64,000 bases of DNA. Origin: RGIG4608 sp045651165. GTDB taxonomy: Bacteria; Bacillota; Clostridia; Oscillospirales; CAG-272. Location of the stretch: the NCBI GenBank assembly GCA_045651165.1, contig JAZRRX010000037.1, positions 9,347-73,346 on the forward strand. The letters run 5' to 3'. Of the stretch, positions 16,742-25,220 are shown in pieces; the first letter of the stretch is position 1; each line of letters starts with the position of its first letter. The position numbers and the translations under genes were made by a program. A model generated the notes under the pieces. The model saw only the letters and a list, made by a program, of their open reading frames with translations, searched no databases and was not told where the DNA came from.

Positions 16742-17425
16742 TTAAATTTTATACGCCTTATCAACAGGAAGCGCCATGACAGTACCATTTGCGTCACTTA
16801 ATACGCCGTGGTTTCGGTTGATTTCCTCCATGATTTTGGCAGCAGTGCCTGCGGGTGCAAAAATAGTGATAACATCTCTTTCTTGATGAACTGCTTCTTC
16901 CCCAAGTTGCTCCATCATGCCACTTTCAGCAAGACGAGCACGCAAAACAGTACCACCCATAGCGCCCGCGCTTCTTGCGGTTTGCATAACCGCATCAGTG
17001 TATCCTTGATTTACAGATATAATAATAAGCTGATGCTTTTGTCCGCTTTTCACTTTCTTTTTACCTCCATTTGCATCAATTTCTTTGGAAGCTCTTGTAA
17101 CAAACTCCGAGTACAATCTGCTAATCGCAGAAAGTTTAACACATATCATAAGACCGCCATATTCAAATTTTGAATTAATTCCGTCCGATATGTTATTTAG
17201 AATATACGAATTAATTATACTTTCTGGAGCTAAACTAATGACGATATCCTTGTCATTGCTACCAAGTCCGAAAATATCCATCATTTCAGATGGAGCAGTT
17301 CCAACACCATTTAATTGAGTGTGAAAACCAATCCCGTTCTCTTCAAGACTTTCCATATATTTTTTAGCTTTTCCACGAGTTATGATAGAAAAAACCATCA
17401 TTATGCGGTTCATAGATTCACTCAT
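16742..17425 (-). CDS. Tandem PII-like signalling protein
   Basis: 227 residues consisting of two ferredoxin-like PII-type halves, about 5-105 and 122-225, joined by a Lys/Gly linker. The second half reads HQLIIISVNQGYTDAVM...GGTVLRARLA...ERDVITIFAP, matching the nucleotide-loop (T-loop/B-loop) order of PII proteins. The ATG at 17425 shares one base with the stop of the DUF1538 gene (TGATG), giving tight coupling. By analogy with other PII-transporter pairs it should bind a nucleotide and gate the DUF1538 membrane protein. Effector not known. Confidence 0.8.
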   Translation of the reverse strand: MSESMNRIMMVFSIITRGKAKKYMESLEENGIGFHTQLNGVGTAPSEMMDIFGLGSNDKDIVISLAPESIINSYILNNISDGINSKFEYGGLMICVKLSAISRLYSEFVTRASKEIDANGGKKKVKSGQKHQLIIISVNQGYTDAVMQTARSAGAMGGTVLRARLAESGMMEQLGEEAVHQERDVITIFAPAGTAAKIMEEINRNHGVLSDANGTVMALPVDKAYKI

Positions 17426-18942
17426 CACAGCACCTCCTCGTAATAAATCATATCATCTTCAAGTTGCAAAATTTCATGCTTTGCCTTAGCAAGTTGTTTT
17501 TTGCGTTTAACTTCACCATAAAGTCCCAAAACCTGAATTGCAATAAGAGGAGTCATAGCTATCATAGCCACTATACCAAAAGCATCGGTAAGAATGTTTC
17601 CTCCAAGTGCATTACATGCACCTATAGCAAATGGCAGAATAAATGTCGTTGACATAGGGCCACTTGCAACACCACCCGAGTCAAATGCGATACCCGTATA
17701 CAAAGGTGGAACAAAAAACGTGATAACAAGTGCAATAAAATAACCACAAATTAAAATTGGCAAAATTGGTATTCCAGTAAGAACGCGAAGCATTGCTATA
17801 CCAACTGAACAAGCAACACCAATTGAAAGCGCAAGTCCAATCGAATTTTGAGAAACTGAACCATTAGTGATTTCTTCAACCTGCTTCTTTAATGAGTGAA
17901 CAGCCGGCTCGGCACTAACAACAAAATATCCCATCAATGCTCCAATTGGAATAAGGAGATATTTTGCTTCTCCCATCGCAATTCTTTCACCTATCAATCT
18001 ACCTGCAGGCATAAATCCAACGTTTGCGCCCGTAAGGAAGAAAACAAGACCGATATATGTATAAACAAAGCCTACAGCCATTCTCAAAAGCTGATGCTTG
18101 TTAAATCTTCTTGTGATGAGTTGGAATACCACAAGAACTGCGAGTATCGGCACAAGCGCACCAAACACCTCTTCTGCATATTTAGGCAATCCCTTAACGA
18201 ATGCAAGAAAAGCATCCTTTGTAGTTTCAGCTATAATGAATGTTTCATGAGTAGTCGCGCTTTCAGGTTTGAAAACAATGCTCAAAAGTAAAACGGACAC
18301 GATAGGTCCTATTGAACAAAGAGCTATAAGACCGAAAGAGTTTTCTCTTGCATTTTTGGCATTACTCATGGATGCAATACCTGCACCAAGAGCCATAATA
18401 AACGGAACTGTTATAGGACCTGTTGTAACTCCACCCGAATCAAATGCAGTGGGTATAAAATCTTTAGGAGCAAAAAATGCTAAAACAATAGCCAGGCCAT
18501 AAAAAACAAGCAATAAATTATTGAGTTTAATTCCCTTGCGTGAGCGAATCATCGAAACAACCAAGAAGATACCAACTCCAACCGCAACAGAAATGATAAG
18601 CACCATATTTGAAATGGATGGCACTTGCTCTGCCAGTACAGTCAAGTCGGGCTCTGCAATAGTAATAAGAACGCCCAAAACGAAGCACACAAGCAATGGA
18701 ATCCCAATGCGCTTGGCCTTTCCCAATGTCGCGCCTATGCCCTCACCCAATGGCTCCATTGAAATTCCCGAACCAATGGTAAAAAATCCCATGCCTATAA
18801 TGAGCAATAGAGTTCCAAAAAGGAACATAACGAGAACTCCCGATTCCATTGGTGCGAAACTGACACTAAGGAGCAAAACTATGGCAAAAATCGGCAATAC
18901 AGATTGCAAAGACTCTTTAAAGAACTTTGTAAGATTATTCAT
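17425..18942 (-). CDS. DUF1538 membrane protein (two repeats)
   Basis: 505 residues, about 14 membrane segments in two homologous halves. Each half carries the DUF1538 signature FDSGGV-T/A-TGP/SGP with a following hydrophobic segment: FDSGGVTTGPITVPF in half one and FDSGGVASGPMSTTF in half two. The internal duplication suggests an inverted- or direct-repeat transporter fold. Coupled to the PII-like gene downstream, which implies allosteric control of transport. The transported species is unknown. Confidence 0.88.
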   Translation of the reverse strand: MNNLTKFFKESLQSVLPIFAIVLLLSVSFAPMESGVLVMFLFGTLLLIIGMGFFTIGSGISMEPLGEGIGATLGKAKRIGIPLLVCFVLGVLITIAEPDLTVLAEQVPSISNMVLIISVAVGVGIFLVVSMIRSRKGIKLNNLLLVFYGLAIVLAFFAPKDFIPTAFDSGGVTTGPITVPFIMALGAGIASMSNAKNARENSFGLIALCSIGPIVSVLLLSIVFKPESATTHETFIIAETTKDAFLAFVKGLPKYAEEVFGALVPILAVLVVFQLITRRFNKHQLLRMAVGFVYTYIGLVFFLTGANVGFMPAGRLIGERIAMGEAKYLLIPIGALMGYFVVSAEPAVHSLKKQVEEITNGSVSQNSIGLALSIGVACSVGIAMLRVLTGIPILPILICGYFIALVITFFVPPLYTGIAFDSGGVASGPMSTTFILPFAIGACNALGGNILTDAFGIVAMIAMTPLIAIQVLGLYGEVKRKKQLAKAKHEILQLEDDMIYYEEVL

Positions 18943-19043
18943 AATTTTCTCCTTTCTAAAATTTACATATTAATTATATACGATAAAAAACGAATTGTCA
19001 ATCTGTTTGTTTTTGAATTGACAATATTTATATAAAATATACT

Positions 19044-19080
19044 AAAAAAGGGCAGAAAAATTACCATTTTTCTGCCCTTT
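19044..19080 (-). terminator. Intrinsic terminator
   Basis: AAAGGGCAGAAAAA pairs with TTTTTCTGCCCTTT around a short loop; it lies after the Gly/Arg-rich membrane protein gene. Confidence 0.85.
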
Positions 19081-19108
19081 GATTTGAAATTGTATTACCA
19101 AAATTCAA

Positions 19109-20131
19109 TTAACTCCACGTTCCAGTGTTGGGGTCATATTTTCCCTGCCCTGCGTTGGGGTCGGTTTTGCTTGAATTGTTGGATTTTTTATTATACTTTG
19201 AGTTGCTAATGCCTGAAGAAATAATCATGATAATTATCACAACCAAAATAATTATGAAAATAATACCAATGATTTTTCCAACATCAATAGCAGTACCAAA
19301 CACATCTTCGCCATCTTCAATTACAACAGCAATGTTGTATCCTGTTTTTTCGGTGAAAGCAACAAGTGCCTTGTTTATTGTGTTTTCATTAACAACCATG
19401 TTGGATTTGTTGTATACCTTGGAATAACTTGTATCAACGTCTCCACTGGTTTTAGGAATTTTGTTCGTCAAAGCTTCAACTGACATAGCAATTCCTTTGC
19501 TAAGTTGAGTTTCGTAATAATTTGAAATGTGCTGACTAATTGCTTCACTAGTGAACATCAAATTGATATTTGTGGGAATATCATCACCCACCCAAGAGAT
19601 GCACTCAAATCCGTCATAAGTATCATAAACAGTATATACAAGAAGAATATTTTCTTCGTAATTTTCGGTATCACCGAAAATTGTTGCATATTGCTTATCT
19701 ACATAGGATTGGAATACTTGCTCACCATATATTATATTGCCATTGGGATCATCATTACTTCCAAAAATCAAGCCCAAGGACGCAATCAATAGCATCACCA
19801 ATACAAATATGGTGATCACAGTCATTACAGTGCTACCAAGGCAACCGCCATTTTCTTGATTGTTAGATCCATTTCCACCACCCGAGCCATAATGTCTAGA
19901 TGGTCCAAATATAAATATTGGTCTCGGTCTGTACCAACGCGGACCAAACCAACGTGGGCCGTACCAATGCGGGCCGTGATGCATAGGACCTCTTGGTCCT
20001 CCACCCATACCTCCGCGTGAGCCGCCACTGTATCCACCGCCGAAGCTACCACCGCGCGAGCCACCTGCTCCACCGCCACGTGAACCGCCTCCAAATCCGC
20101 CACCGCGTGATCCTCCTCCTGGTCCTGGCAT
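19109..20131 (-). CDS. Gly/Arg-rich (RGG) membrane protein, unknown
   Basis: 340 residues with an unusual layout. Residues 1-50 are Gly-Arg-Ser repeats (GGGSRGG, RGG units), about 51-75 are rich in His, Trp, Pro and Arg (GPRWFGPRWYRP), and then come a Gly/Asn linker, one membrane segment near 110-130, an extracytoplasmic domain of about 140 residues and a second membrane segment near 290-312. The outer domain, with AISQHISNYYETQLSKGIA and TGYNIAVVIEDGED, resembles the TPM/YgcG domain in outline, though I cannot confirm it. Ribosome site GGAGGT. Single gene with its own terminator. Function unknown. Confidence 0.65.
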   Translation of the reverse strand: MPGPGGGSRGGGFGGGSRGGGAGGSRGGSFGGGYSGGSRGGMGGGPRGPMHHGPHWYGPRWFGPRWYRPRPIFIFGPSRHYGSGGGNGSNNQENGGCLGSTVMTVITIFVLVMLLIASLGLIFGSNDDPNGNIIYGEQVFQSYVDKQYATIFGDTENYEENILLVYTVYDTYDGFECISWVGDDIPTNINLMFTSEAISQHISNYYETQLSKGIAMSVEALTNKIPKTSGDVDTSYSKVYNKSNMVVNENTINKALVAFTEKTGYNIAVVIEDGEDVFGTAIDVGKIIGIIFIIILVVIIIMIISSGISNSKYNKKSNNSSKTDPNAGQGKYDPNTGTWS

Positions 20132-20351
20132 AACATTGTACCTCCATTGTCAAAAATAATTTGTAATTAATTATATCATAAGTTAAAATATTTTTCAACA
20201 CATAACTTAAATTATGTATTCATTATACACTTTTTTAATATTTTTCAAGGTCAACAACCGCAAAATAGAAATGTGTATTTCTACAACAAATGCAAAATTT
20301 TAACAAATATTTCCTTGTTTGAAAAATGTTTCAAAAATATTTTTAAATCAC

Positions 20352-20380
20352 TTGACAAACAATAAAAGGTGTGATATAAT
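20352..20380 (+). promoter_or_regulatory. Consensus promoter of tRNA-Gln
   Basis: Perfect TTGACA, 17-nt spacer, TATAAT with an extended -10 TG; transcription should begin just before the tRNA. The preceding 220 bp (20132-20351) are A/T-rich and hold nothing that I recognise. Confidence 0.9.
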
Positions 20381-20397
20381 AGCAAAGTCGAAAATAT

Positions 20398-20473
20398 TGG
20401 GGTGTCGCCAAGCGGTAAGGCATCAGACTCTGACTCTGACATTACCGGGGTTCGAATCCCTGCACCCCAGCCA
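20398..20473 (+). tRNA. tRNA-Gln (anticodon CUG)
   Basis: A complete cloverleaf: acceptor TGGGGTG/CACCCCA with U1-A72 as usual for tRNA-Gln, discriminator G and encoded CCA; D arm GCCAAGCGGTAAGGC; anticodon stem TCAGA/TCTGA with loop CTCTGAC giving CTG; T arm closing on GTTCGAAT. It reads CAG codons. A consensus promoter and a terminator flank it. Its 3' end is duplicated 192 bp downstream. Confidence 0.95.
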
Positions 20474-20480
20474 AAATAAA

Positions 20481-20509
20481 AGAGCATTCTCGCAAGAGAG
20501 TGCTCTTTT
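20481..20509 (+). terminator. tRNA-Gln terminator (first copy)
   Basis: AGAGCATTCTC, loop GCAA, GAGAGTGCTCT and a T run. A second copy with loop GAAA lies at 20672-20701. Confidence 0.85.
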
Positions 20510-20588
20510 GTTTTGCTTGTGGGTATATAATGGGATTCGAACGCAGTGAAAAAACAACACAGTGCGTTGTTTTTGAACGGTGACCGAA

Positions 20589-20639
20589 GAATTTTGCAAA
20601 ACATAACATATAAACTCAATCGGATGTTTTGCAAAATTC
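20589..20639. repeat. Perfect 16-bp inverted repeat
   Basis: GAATTTTGCAAAACAT and its exact complement are separated by 19 nt inside the insert behind tRNA-Gln. A smaller hairpin AAAAACAAC/GTTGTTTTT lies at 20550-20574. Confidence 0.85.
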
Positions 20640-20768
20640 AAGAACGAATCCCTGCACCCCAGCCAAAATTAAAGAGCATTCTCGAAAGAGAGTGCTCTTT
20701 TGTTTTTTTGCGAGTATAAGTCTCCCCACACCACACAAAAACTTTTTATGAACATTTAATTTTTCCTA

Positions 20769-20797
20769 TTGACACAACCTAATTGCCGTGATATAAT
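20769..20797 (+). promoter_or_regulatory. Consensus promoter of SDR gene
   Basis: TTGACA, 17 nt, TATAAT with TGCCGTGA before the -10. The same TTGCCGTGATATAAT context recurs in the rnf promoter at 50459-50487. Confidence 0.88.
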
Positions 20798-20840
20798 ACA
20801 TTGTCAAAAAAATATCAAAGTTTGAAAGGAAATCAAAAAT

Positions 20841-21614
20841 ATGAACAATTTGTTTGATTTAACAGGCAAGGTTGCCCTTGTAACAGGCGCATCCTCAGGT
20901 CTTGGCGTACAGTTCGCAAAGGCACTCGCTCGTCAGGGAGCTGACGTTGCTATCTGCGCTCGTCGTGTAGAAAAGCTTGAAGCAGTAAAGGCTGAAATCG
21001 AAGCTCTTGGTGTTAAGTGCTTTGCATACAGATGTGACGTTCAGGACAACAACCAGATTAAAGAAATGGTAGCTGCAGTTGAAAATCGCTTCGGTAAAAT
21101 CGATATTCTCGTAAACAACGCTGGTGTTGCAGGCGCATCTCCTGCAGAAGCAACTCCTGACGAGGAATGGAACTATGTTGTTGGTGTTAACCTCAGTTCC
21201 GTTTACTTCGTAGCTCGTGAGGTTGGTAATGTAATGCTCAAAAATGGTTACGGCAAAATCATCAACATCGGTTCTCTTCACTCTGAAGTAGTTATGCCCA
21301 ACACATGCTGGCCCGTAGGCGCTTACGCAGCTTCTAAGGGTGGCGTTAAGATGCTCACAAAGGCTCTCGCAGTTGAATGGGCTAAGAAGGGTATCACAGT
21401 TAATACAATAGGTCCCGCTTACTTCAGCAGCGAAATGACAGGTGCAATCCTTGACACAGGCGCATTTGACGGTGTTGCAGCAACATATTGCCCCATGGCA
21501 AGAGCAGGTAAGCCCGGCGAACTTGACGGTGCTCTTATCTATTTTGCATCCGATGCTTCCTCTTATACAACAGGTCAGTACCTTGCTGTTGACGGCGGTT
21601 GGACAGCAGTTTAA
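20841..21614 (+). CDS. Short-chain dehydrogenase (gluconate 5-dehydrogenase-like)
   Basis: 257-residue classical SDR. Rossmann TGASSGLG at about 15-22, ARR cofactor-choice region, NNAG near 90, catalytic Ser in NIGSLHS, and YAASKGG (Tyr/Lys). The C-terminal TTGQYLAVDGGWTAV is typical of the gluconate 5-dehydrogenase/3-oxoacyl-ACP reductase branch. It is transcribed alone from a consensus promoter with a strong terminator and has codon usage suggestive of high expression. A sugar-acid reductase role fits the pectin context but is an inference. Confidence 0.85.
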   Translation: MNNLFDLTGKVALVTGASSGLGVQFAKALARQGADVAICARRVEKLEAVKAEIEALGVKCFAYRCDVQDNNQIKEMVAAVENRFGKIDILVNNAGVAGASPAEATPDEEWNYVVGVNLSSVYFVAREVGNVMLKNGYGKIINIGSLHSEVVMPNTCWPVGAYAASKGGVKMLTKALAVEWAKKGITVNTIGPAYFSSEMTGAILDTGAFDGVAATYCPMARAGKPGELDGALIYFASDASSYTTGQYLAVDGGWTAV

Positions 21615-21623
21615 TTTAATACA

Positions 21624-21656
21624 AAAAAACGGTTGAATTGCTTCAACCGTTTTTTT
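21624..21656 (+). terminator. Intrinsic terminator after SDR
   Basis: AAACGGTTGAA, loop TTGC, TTCAACCGTTTTTTT. Confidence 0.92.
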
Positions 21657-21680
21657 GCATATTATGAAACAATAAATGGG

Positions 21681-21762
21681 GATTTATCGCAGACCTATAA
21701 ACTACTATAGGGAGGCTTCCCCCTACAATGAATAATATTGCTTATCAACCCTCCGATAAATC
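21681..21762. repeat. Small inverted-repeat element
   Basis: GATTTATCG at 21681-21689 and CGATAAATC at 21754-21762 bracket a hairpin TAGGGAGG-CTT-CCCCCTA (21708-21725). An 82-bp non-coding unit of MITE- or REP-like form; no gene inside. Confidence 0.5.
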
Positions 21763-21800
21763 AAAATCAGAAATAAAATTATCGCAGTTTCTTTATAACC

Positions 21801-21829
21801 TTGCATTTTCCTTTTAAATGTGCTATAAT
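21801..21829 (+). promoter_or_regulatory. Promoter of chromate-transporter pair
   Basis: TTGCAT, 17-nt spacer, TATAAT, about 30 bp before the first transporter start codon. Confidence 0.7.
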
Positions 21830-21861
21830 AAACCGAAAAAATTAATCCCTACGGAGTAAAT

Positions 21862-22443
21862 ATGAAAAAATCAAAATTGATATCAACTTTATTTTTGACC
21901 TTTTTCAAGATTGGAGCATTCACCTTCGGGGGCGGATACGCTATGCTCTCGCTTCTTGAAAATGAATTTGTAGAAAAAAAGAAATGGCTGACAAAAGAGG
22001 AGTTTCTTGATATGGTTGCTATTGCAGAATCCACTCCTGGCCCTATTGCAATAAACTCAGCAACATTTATAGGCAATAAAACTGCAGGTGTGCTTGGTGC
22101 TGCCCTTTCCACGCTCGGTGTTGTACTTCCCTCTTTTATCATCATTTTTATAATATCTTTGTTTCTTGATGCCTTTCTTAGTTTCACGCTCATTGCAAAC
22201 GCATTCCGTGGAATACAAGCGTGCGTTGTGTACCTTATCGGTTCTACGGGCATCAAGCTCTTCAAACAGATGGAGAAAAAACCACTCCCCATAGCAATAA
22301 TGTCAACAGTGCTTGTTTGTATGGTGGCATTTTCAATATTTGCAATTAAATTTTCATCAATTGTTTTCATTCTTATTTCCGGTGCGCTCGGCATAATTGC
22401 TTTTTATAGCAAAAAACATAACGGAAAGGAGAAACAAAAATGA
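21862..22443 (+). CDS. Chromate transporter-family protein, subunit 1
   Basis: 193 residues, one half of a CHR-family transporter. The signature FFKIGAFTFGGGYAML, then LTKEEFLDMVAIAESTPGPIAINSATFIG, matches the CHR domain; about five or six membrane segments follow. In many Firmicutes the transporter is split into two half-size proteins, as here. Overlaps subunit 2 by 4 bp (ATGA). The family exports chromate in proteobacteria; in gut Clostridia the natural substrate is unclear. Confidence 0.9.
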   Translation: MKKSKLISTLFLTFFKIGAFTFGGGYAMLSLLENEFVEKKKWLTKEEFLDMVAIAESTPGPIAINSATFIGNKTAGVLGAALSTLGVVLPSFIIIFIISLFLDAFLSFTLIANAFRGIQACVVYLIGSTGIKLFKQMEKKPLPIAIMSTVLVCMVAFSIFAIKFSSIVFILISGALGIIAFYSKKHNGKEKQK

Positions 22444-23018
22444 TTTTGCTTGAACTTTTCCTTACATTTTTTGAAATTGGCGCACTCACATTTGGTGGTG
22501 GATATGCAATGATTCCGTTTGTGCGCGAGCAGGTTTTAGCTCACGGATGGCTCACAGAAGAAGAACTACTTAATATGATTGCAGTTTCTGAATCAACACC
22601 AGGTCCTATTGCCGTAAATATGGCAACATTCGTTGGCGCAAACGAGGCGGGTGTAATGGGTTCAATTATGGCAACACTTGGTGTAGTGCTCCCCTCCTTT
22701 ATAATCATTCTTATCATTTCCTCTCTGCTTAAAAACTTTCTCAAATACAAGGGAGTTAAAGCGTTCCTTGCGGGTGTTCGCCCCTGTGTCGTTTCCCTTA
22801 TTTTAGGGACTGCATTTACTCTTCTTTTGAGCGTGCTTTTTGGTATTGGTTCAAAAAATTTCGCATTCAATATTGATTTCAAGGGCATAATTATACTTGG
22901 AATAATAATTGCAATCTCTCTAATTTACAAAAAAATGAAGGGTAAAAAACCCTCTCCCATTCTTATGATAGGAATATCTGCATGCCTTGGTATGATTTTC
23001 TATTCACTTCCATTTTGA
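22440..23018 (+). CDS. Chromate transporter-family protein, subunit 2
   Basis: 192 residues, second CHR half: FFEIGALTFGGGYAMIPFVREQV and LLNMIAVSESTPGPIAVNMATFVG. The strong similarity of both halves implies gene duplication and an obligate heterodimer. Translationally coupled to subunit 1 and 13 bp before the frameshifted SDR gene, so the three are probably one transcript. Confidence 0.9.
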   Translation: MILLELFLTFFEIGALTFGGGYAMIPFVREQVLAHGWLTEEELLNMIAVSESTPGPIAVNMATFVGANEAGVMGSIMATLGVVLPSFIIILIISSLLKNFLKYKGVKAFLAGVRPCVVSLILGTAFTLLLSVLFGIGSKNFAFNIDFKGIIILGIIIAISLIYKKMKGKKPSPILMIGISACLGMIFYSLPF

Positions 23019-23031
23019 AAGGAGATAAATT

Positions 23032-23812
23032 ATGAAAAAAAACAGCACTTATAACAGGAGCTTCTGGCGGACTTGGACTTTCATTTGTAAATCTTTTTGC
23101 AAATGATGGTTATGACCTTGTCCTTGTAGCGAGAAATGGCAACCGTCTTGAAGAAATCAAAAAAGATATTGAACAAAAATATAATATAAAGGCAACTGTA
23201 ATTGCTAAAGATCTCTGCTCACCAAATGGTGCGAGTGAGGTTTATGAAGCAACAAAGCAAGCAGGCATCAAGATTGATGTTCTTGTCAACAATGCGGGAT
23301 TTGGTGACTTCGGTGAATTTTATAAAAGTGATATAAATAAGCAAATCAGAATGGTTGACCTCAACTGCACAGCTCTTATGCATTTGTGCCACCTCTATCT
23401 TCCTGATATGATTAAGCAAAAGAGGGGAAACATTCTCAATGTTGATTCAATCGCGGCATTTCAAGCAGGCCCTCTTATGAGCGTTTATTATGCGACAAAA
23501 GCTTTTGTTCTTTCGTTTTCACAAGCTCTCACTCGTGAACTTAAAGGTACAGGAGTTAAGGTAACCACTCTCTGCCCCGGTCCAATCAGAACAAATTTTG
23601 ATAATGCTGCCGACCTTGGCGAAAGTGGACTTTTCAAAAATCTCAAGGTTTGGGACCCAGACACAGTAGCCAAATTCGGATATAAAAATATGAAAAAAGG
23701 CAAATCCCTTTGCATTTGTGGATTTGTAAATAAAATTATTGTATTTGCTAACCGTTTAGCGCCTAGAGCTCTCGTTAGAGAAATGGTTTACAATTTGCAG
23801 AAGGTACAGTAA
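23032..23812 (+). pseudogene. Short-chain dehydrogenase with frameshift in an A8 tract at codon 2-4
   Basis: GAAAGGAGATAAATT leads into ATG at 23032 followed by eight A (23035-23042). Read directly, the frame gives a 25-residue dead end; with one A fewer it reads MKKTALITGASGGLG and stays open to 23812 for 259 residues. The open frame has all SDR features: TGASGGLG, NNAGFGDFG, Ser in NVDSIAAF, YYATKAF (Tyr/Lys) and a C-terminal membrane-proximal extension as in YqjQ/DltE-type SDRs. A TGA at 23033-23035 in that frame rules out an upstream start. Options: real mutation, assembly error, or productive slippage on A8. The rest of the gene shows no decay. Confidence 0.8.
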
Positions 23813-23843
23813 ATCTATAAATCAAAATTTGAACACCGATAAA

Positions 23844-23875
23844 AAACCGCGAGGAAGTTCCTCGCGGTTATTTTT
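23844..23875. terminator. Bidirectional terminator
   Basis: AACCGCGAGGA pairs with TCCTCGCGGTT, with A and T runs outside; shared by the convergent SDR and trigger-factor-like genes. The same CCGCGAGG stem sequence is reused at 31758-31796. Confidence 0.9.
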
Positions 23876-23878
23876 ATT

Positions 23879-25084
23879 TTATTCTACTTCTTTCAAAACA
23901 AATGTATTGAAGTCATAAACAACTTCATCTACCTTTTGAAGCGCCAATTGTTGACGAATATATTCTTCTGAGTAGGTTTCAAGAACCTCCGCTTCAGACT
24001 TACCCATCTGCTCAATAAGAGTATCCAACATTTCTCTGTATTCCTCATCAGATGCCTCAATTCCCTCTGCCTGAACAATAGCAATCATTATAAGCTCATA
24101 AGTAAGTCCTTCATTTACATAATCTCTAAGTTCCTTATCGGTAGTAAATGAAAATCCTAAAAGGTAAGCACCATATCCGGTTGCAAGGAAATCTTCATAA
24201 GACATCTGGAACATTGTTGCATAATCCTCTATCTGATAACGATAGTTGTAATATACGTGATTGAACTGTTCTTCAGGGATAGTAACAACTGAATTTTCGA
24301 GAATTTGCTTCCAAAGCAATGTTATGTTGGCATCTTTTACCATGCCTTCCATAGTTTCTTTGATGTATGCTCTATATTCATCGCAAGTTTTGTACTCGTC
24401 TTTAGTATATTCTTTAACCCAACCGTCAGAAAATTCGGGTTTAGCTATGAAATTGATTTTAACTTCAAATATTGTTTTTTTGCCTTTCAAATCAGCTGCC
24501 TGATAATCTTCAGGGAAAGTAATATCAAGGTCAAGTGTTTCTCCCACATTGGCGTTGAGCATACCCTGTGCAAAGCCATCGATGAAACTTCCAATACCAC
24601 TGCTACTTAATGTATATAATGTATTATCTTCAATGTAAGCCAACTGATTTGTACCAGATCCACCGTCAAATGCTTTATCTTTAGTTCCATCATCTTTCAA
24701 AAGATATCCTGTAAAGTCAAAGCTAAAAACAACTCTTTCGCTTATTTGACCTTCTCTTATTTTTGTGAATTCCTCTTGAATAGCAAGAACCAATCCAATT
24801 TGCCAATCAACTTCCTCATCGGCAACCTCGAGTTGCTCTGTTTCAATTGTCAAACCCCTATAATCACCGAGTGTAACGTATTGGCTCATATCAGTATTGA
24901 ACAAATCCATTGCATTATACTGAGTTCTTGGGGGCTTTGTGGTTGTAGTTGTTGTGGGTGTTGTAGTTGTTGTTGTGAAAAGATTCTTGGAAATGTTATT
25001 ATCAGTCAAAAGAATAAATCCAGCTGCAAGAACAATAATTCCAACAACAAATGCAACAATAGTAATAATGGTCGACTTTTTCAT
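23879..25084 (-). CDS. Membrane-anchored trigger-factor-like FKBP chaperone
   Basis: 401 residues. One N-terminal membrane segment (about 6-27), then a Thr/Pro-rich linker (TTTTTTPTTTTTTKPP), then a domain pattern of trigger factor without its ribosome-binding part: an FKBP peptidyl-prolyl isomerase region at about 100-215 (VVFSFDFTGYL...GSFIDGFAQGML...LDLDITFPEDY...FEVKINFI), followed by the helical chaperone domain (about 220-395). The topology places it outside the membrane, so it likely helps fold exported proteins in place of PrsA. The missing N-terminal domain argues against the cytosolic Tig role. Single gene. Confidence 0.85.
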   Translation of the reverse strand: MKKSTIITIVAFVVGIIVLAAGFILLTDNNISKNLFTTTTTTPTTTTTTKPPRTQYNAMDLFNTDMSQYVTLGDYRGLTIETEQLEVADEEVDWQIGLVLAIQEEFTKIREGQISERVVFSFDFTGYLLKDDGTKDKAFDGGSGTNQLAYIEDNTLYTLSSSGIGSFIDGFAQGMLNANVGETLDLDITFPEDYQAADLKGKKTIFEVKINFIAKPEFSDGWVKEYTKDEYKTCDEYRAYIKETMEGMVKDANITLLWKQILENSVVTIPEEQFNHVYYNYRYQIEDYATMFQMSYEDFLATGYGAYLLGFSFTTDKELRDYVNEGLTYELIMIAIVQAEGIEASDEEYREMLDTLIEQMGKSEAEVLETYSEEYIRQQLALQKVDEVVYDFNTFVLKEVE

Positions 25085-25123
25085 ATTTTCTCTCCATATA
25101 ATTGAATAAAATTATTTTTTAAA

Positions 25124-25168
25124 ACAAAAAAAGGAACTCTCCTTGTTACAAAACAGAATAAGTTCCTT
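25124..25168 (-). terminator. Putative terminator after rpmF
   Basis: On the minus strand AAGGAACT and AGTTCCTT pair across a 22-nt loop, followed by TTTTTTT. Confidence 0.6.
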
Positions 25169-25220
25169 ATTTTATAGGAAATTCCGCTTTAAAATATTTA
25201 AGCGGTTATTGAAGCATAAA

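Larger units (their letters stand above)
20453..20705 (+). repeat. Duplicated tRNA 3' end plus terminator around a palindromic insert
   Basis: CGAATCCCTGCACCCCAGCC plus the following A-run and an AGAGCA...TGCTCT terminator occur at 20453-20514 and again at 20645-20705, with near-identical sequence. The roughly 130 bp between them start with GGGATTCGAAC, an inverted copy of the tRNA T-arm, and carry two further inverted repeats. This looks like an insertion flanked by a tRNA-end duplication, or a remnant of a second tRNA-Gln. Confidence 0.75.

Noticed and set aside
20281..20634. Minus-strand frames across the tRNA-Gln region
   Set aside because: They run through a clear tRNA gene and its terminator and have no ribosome site.
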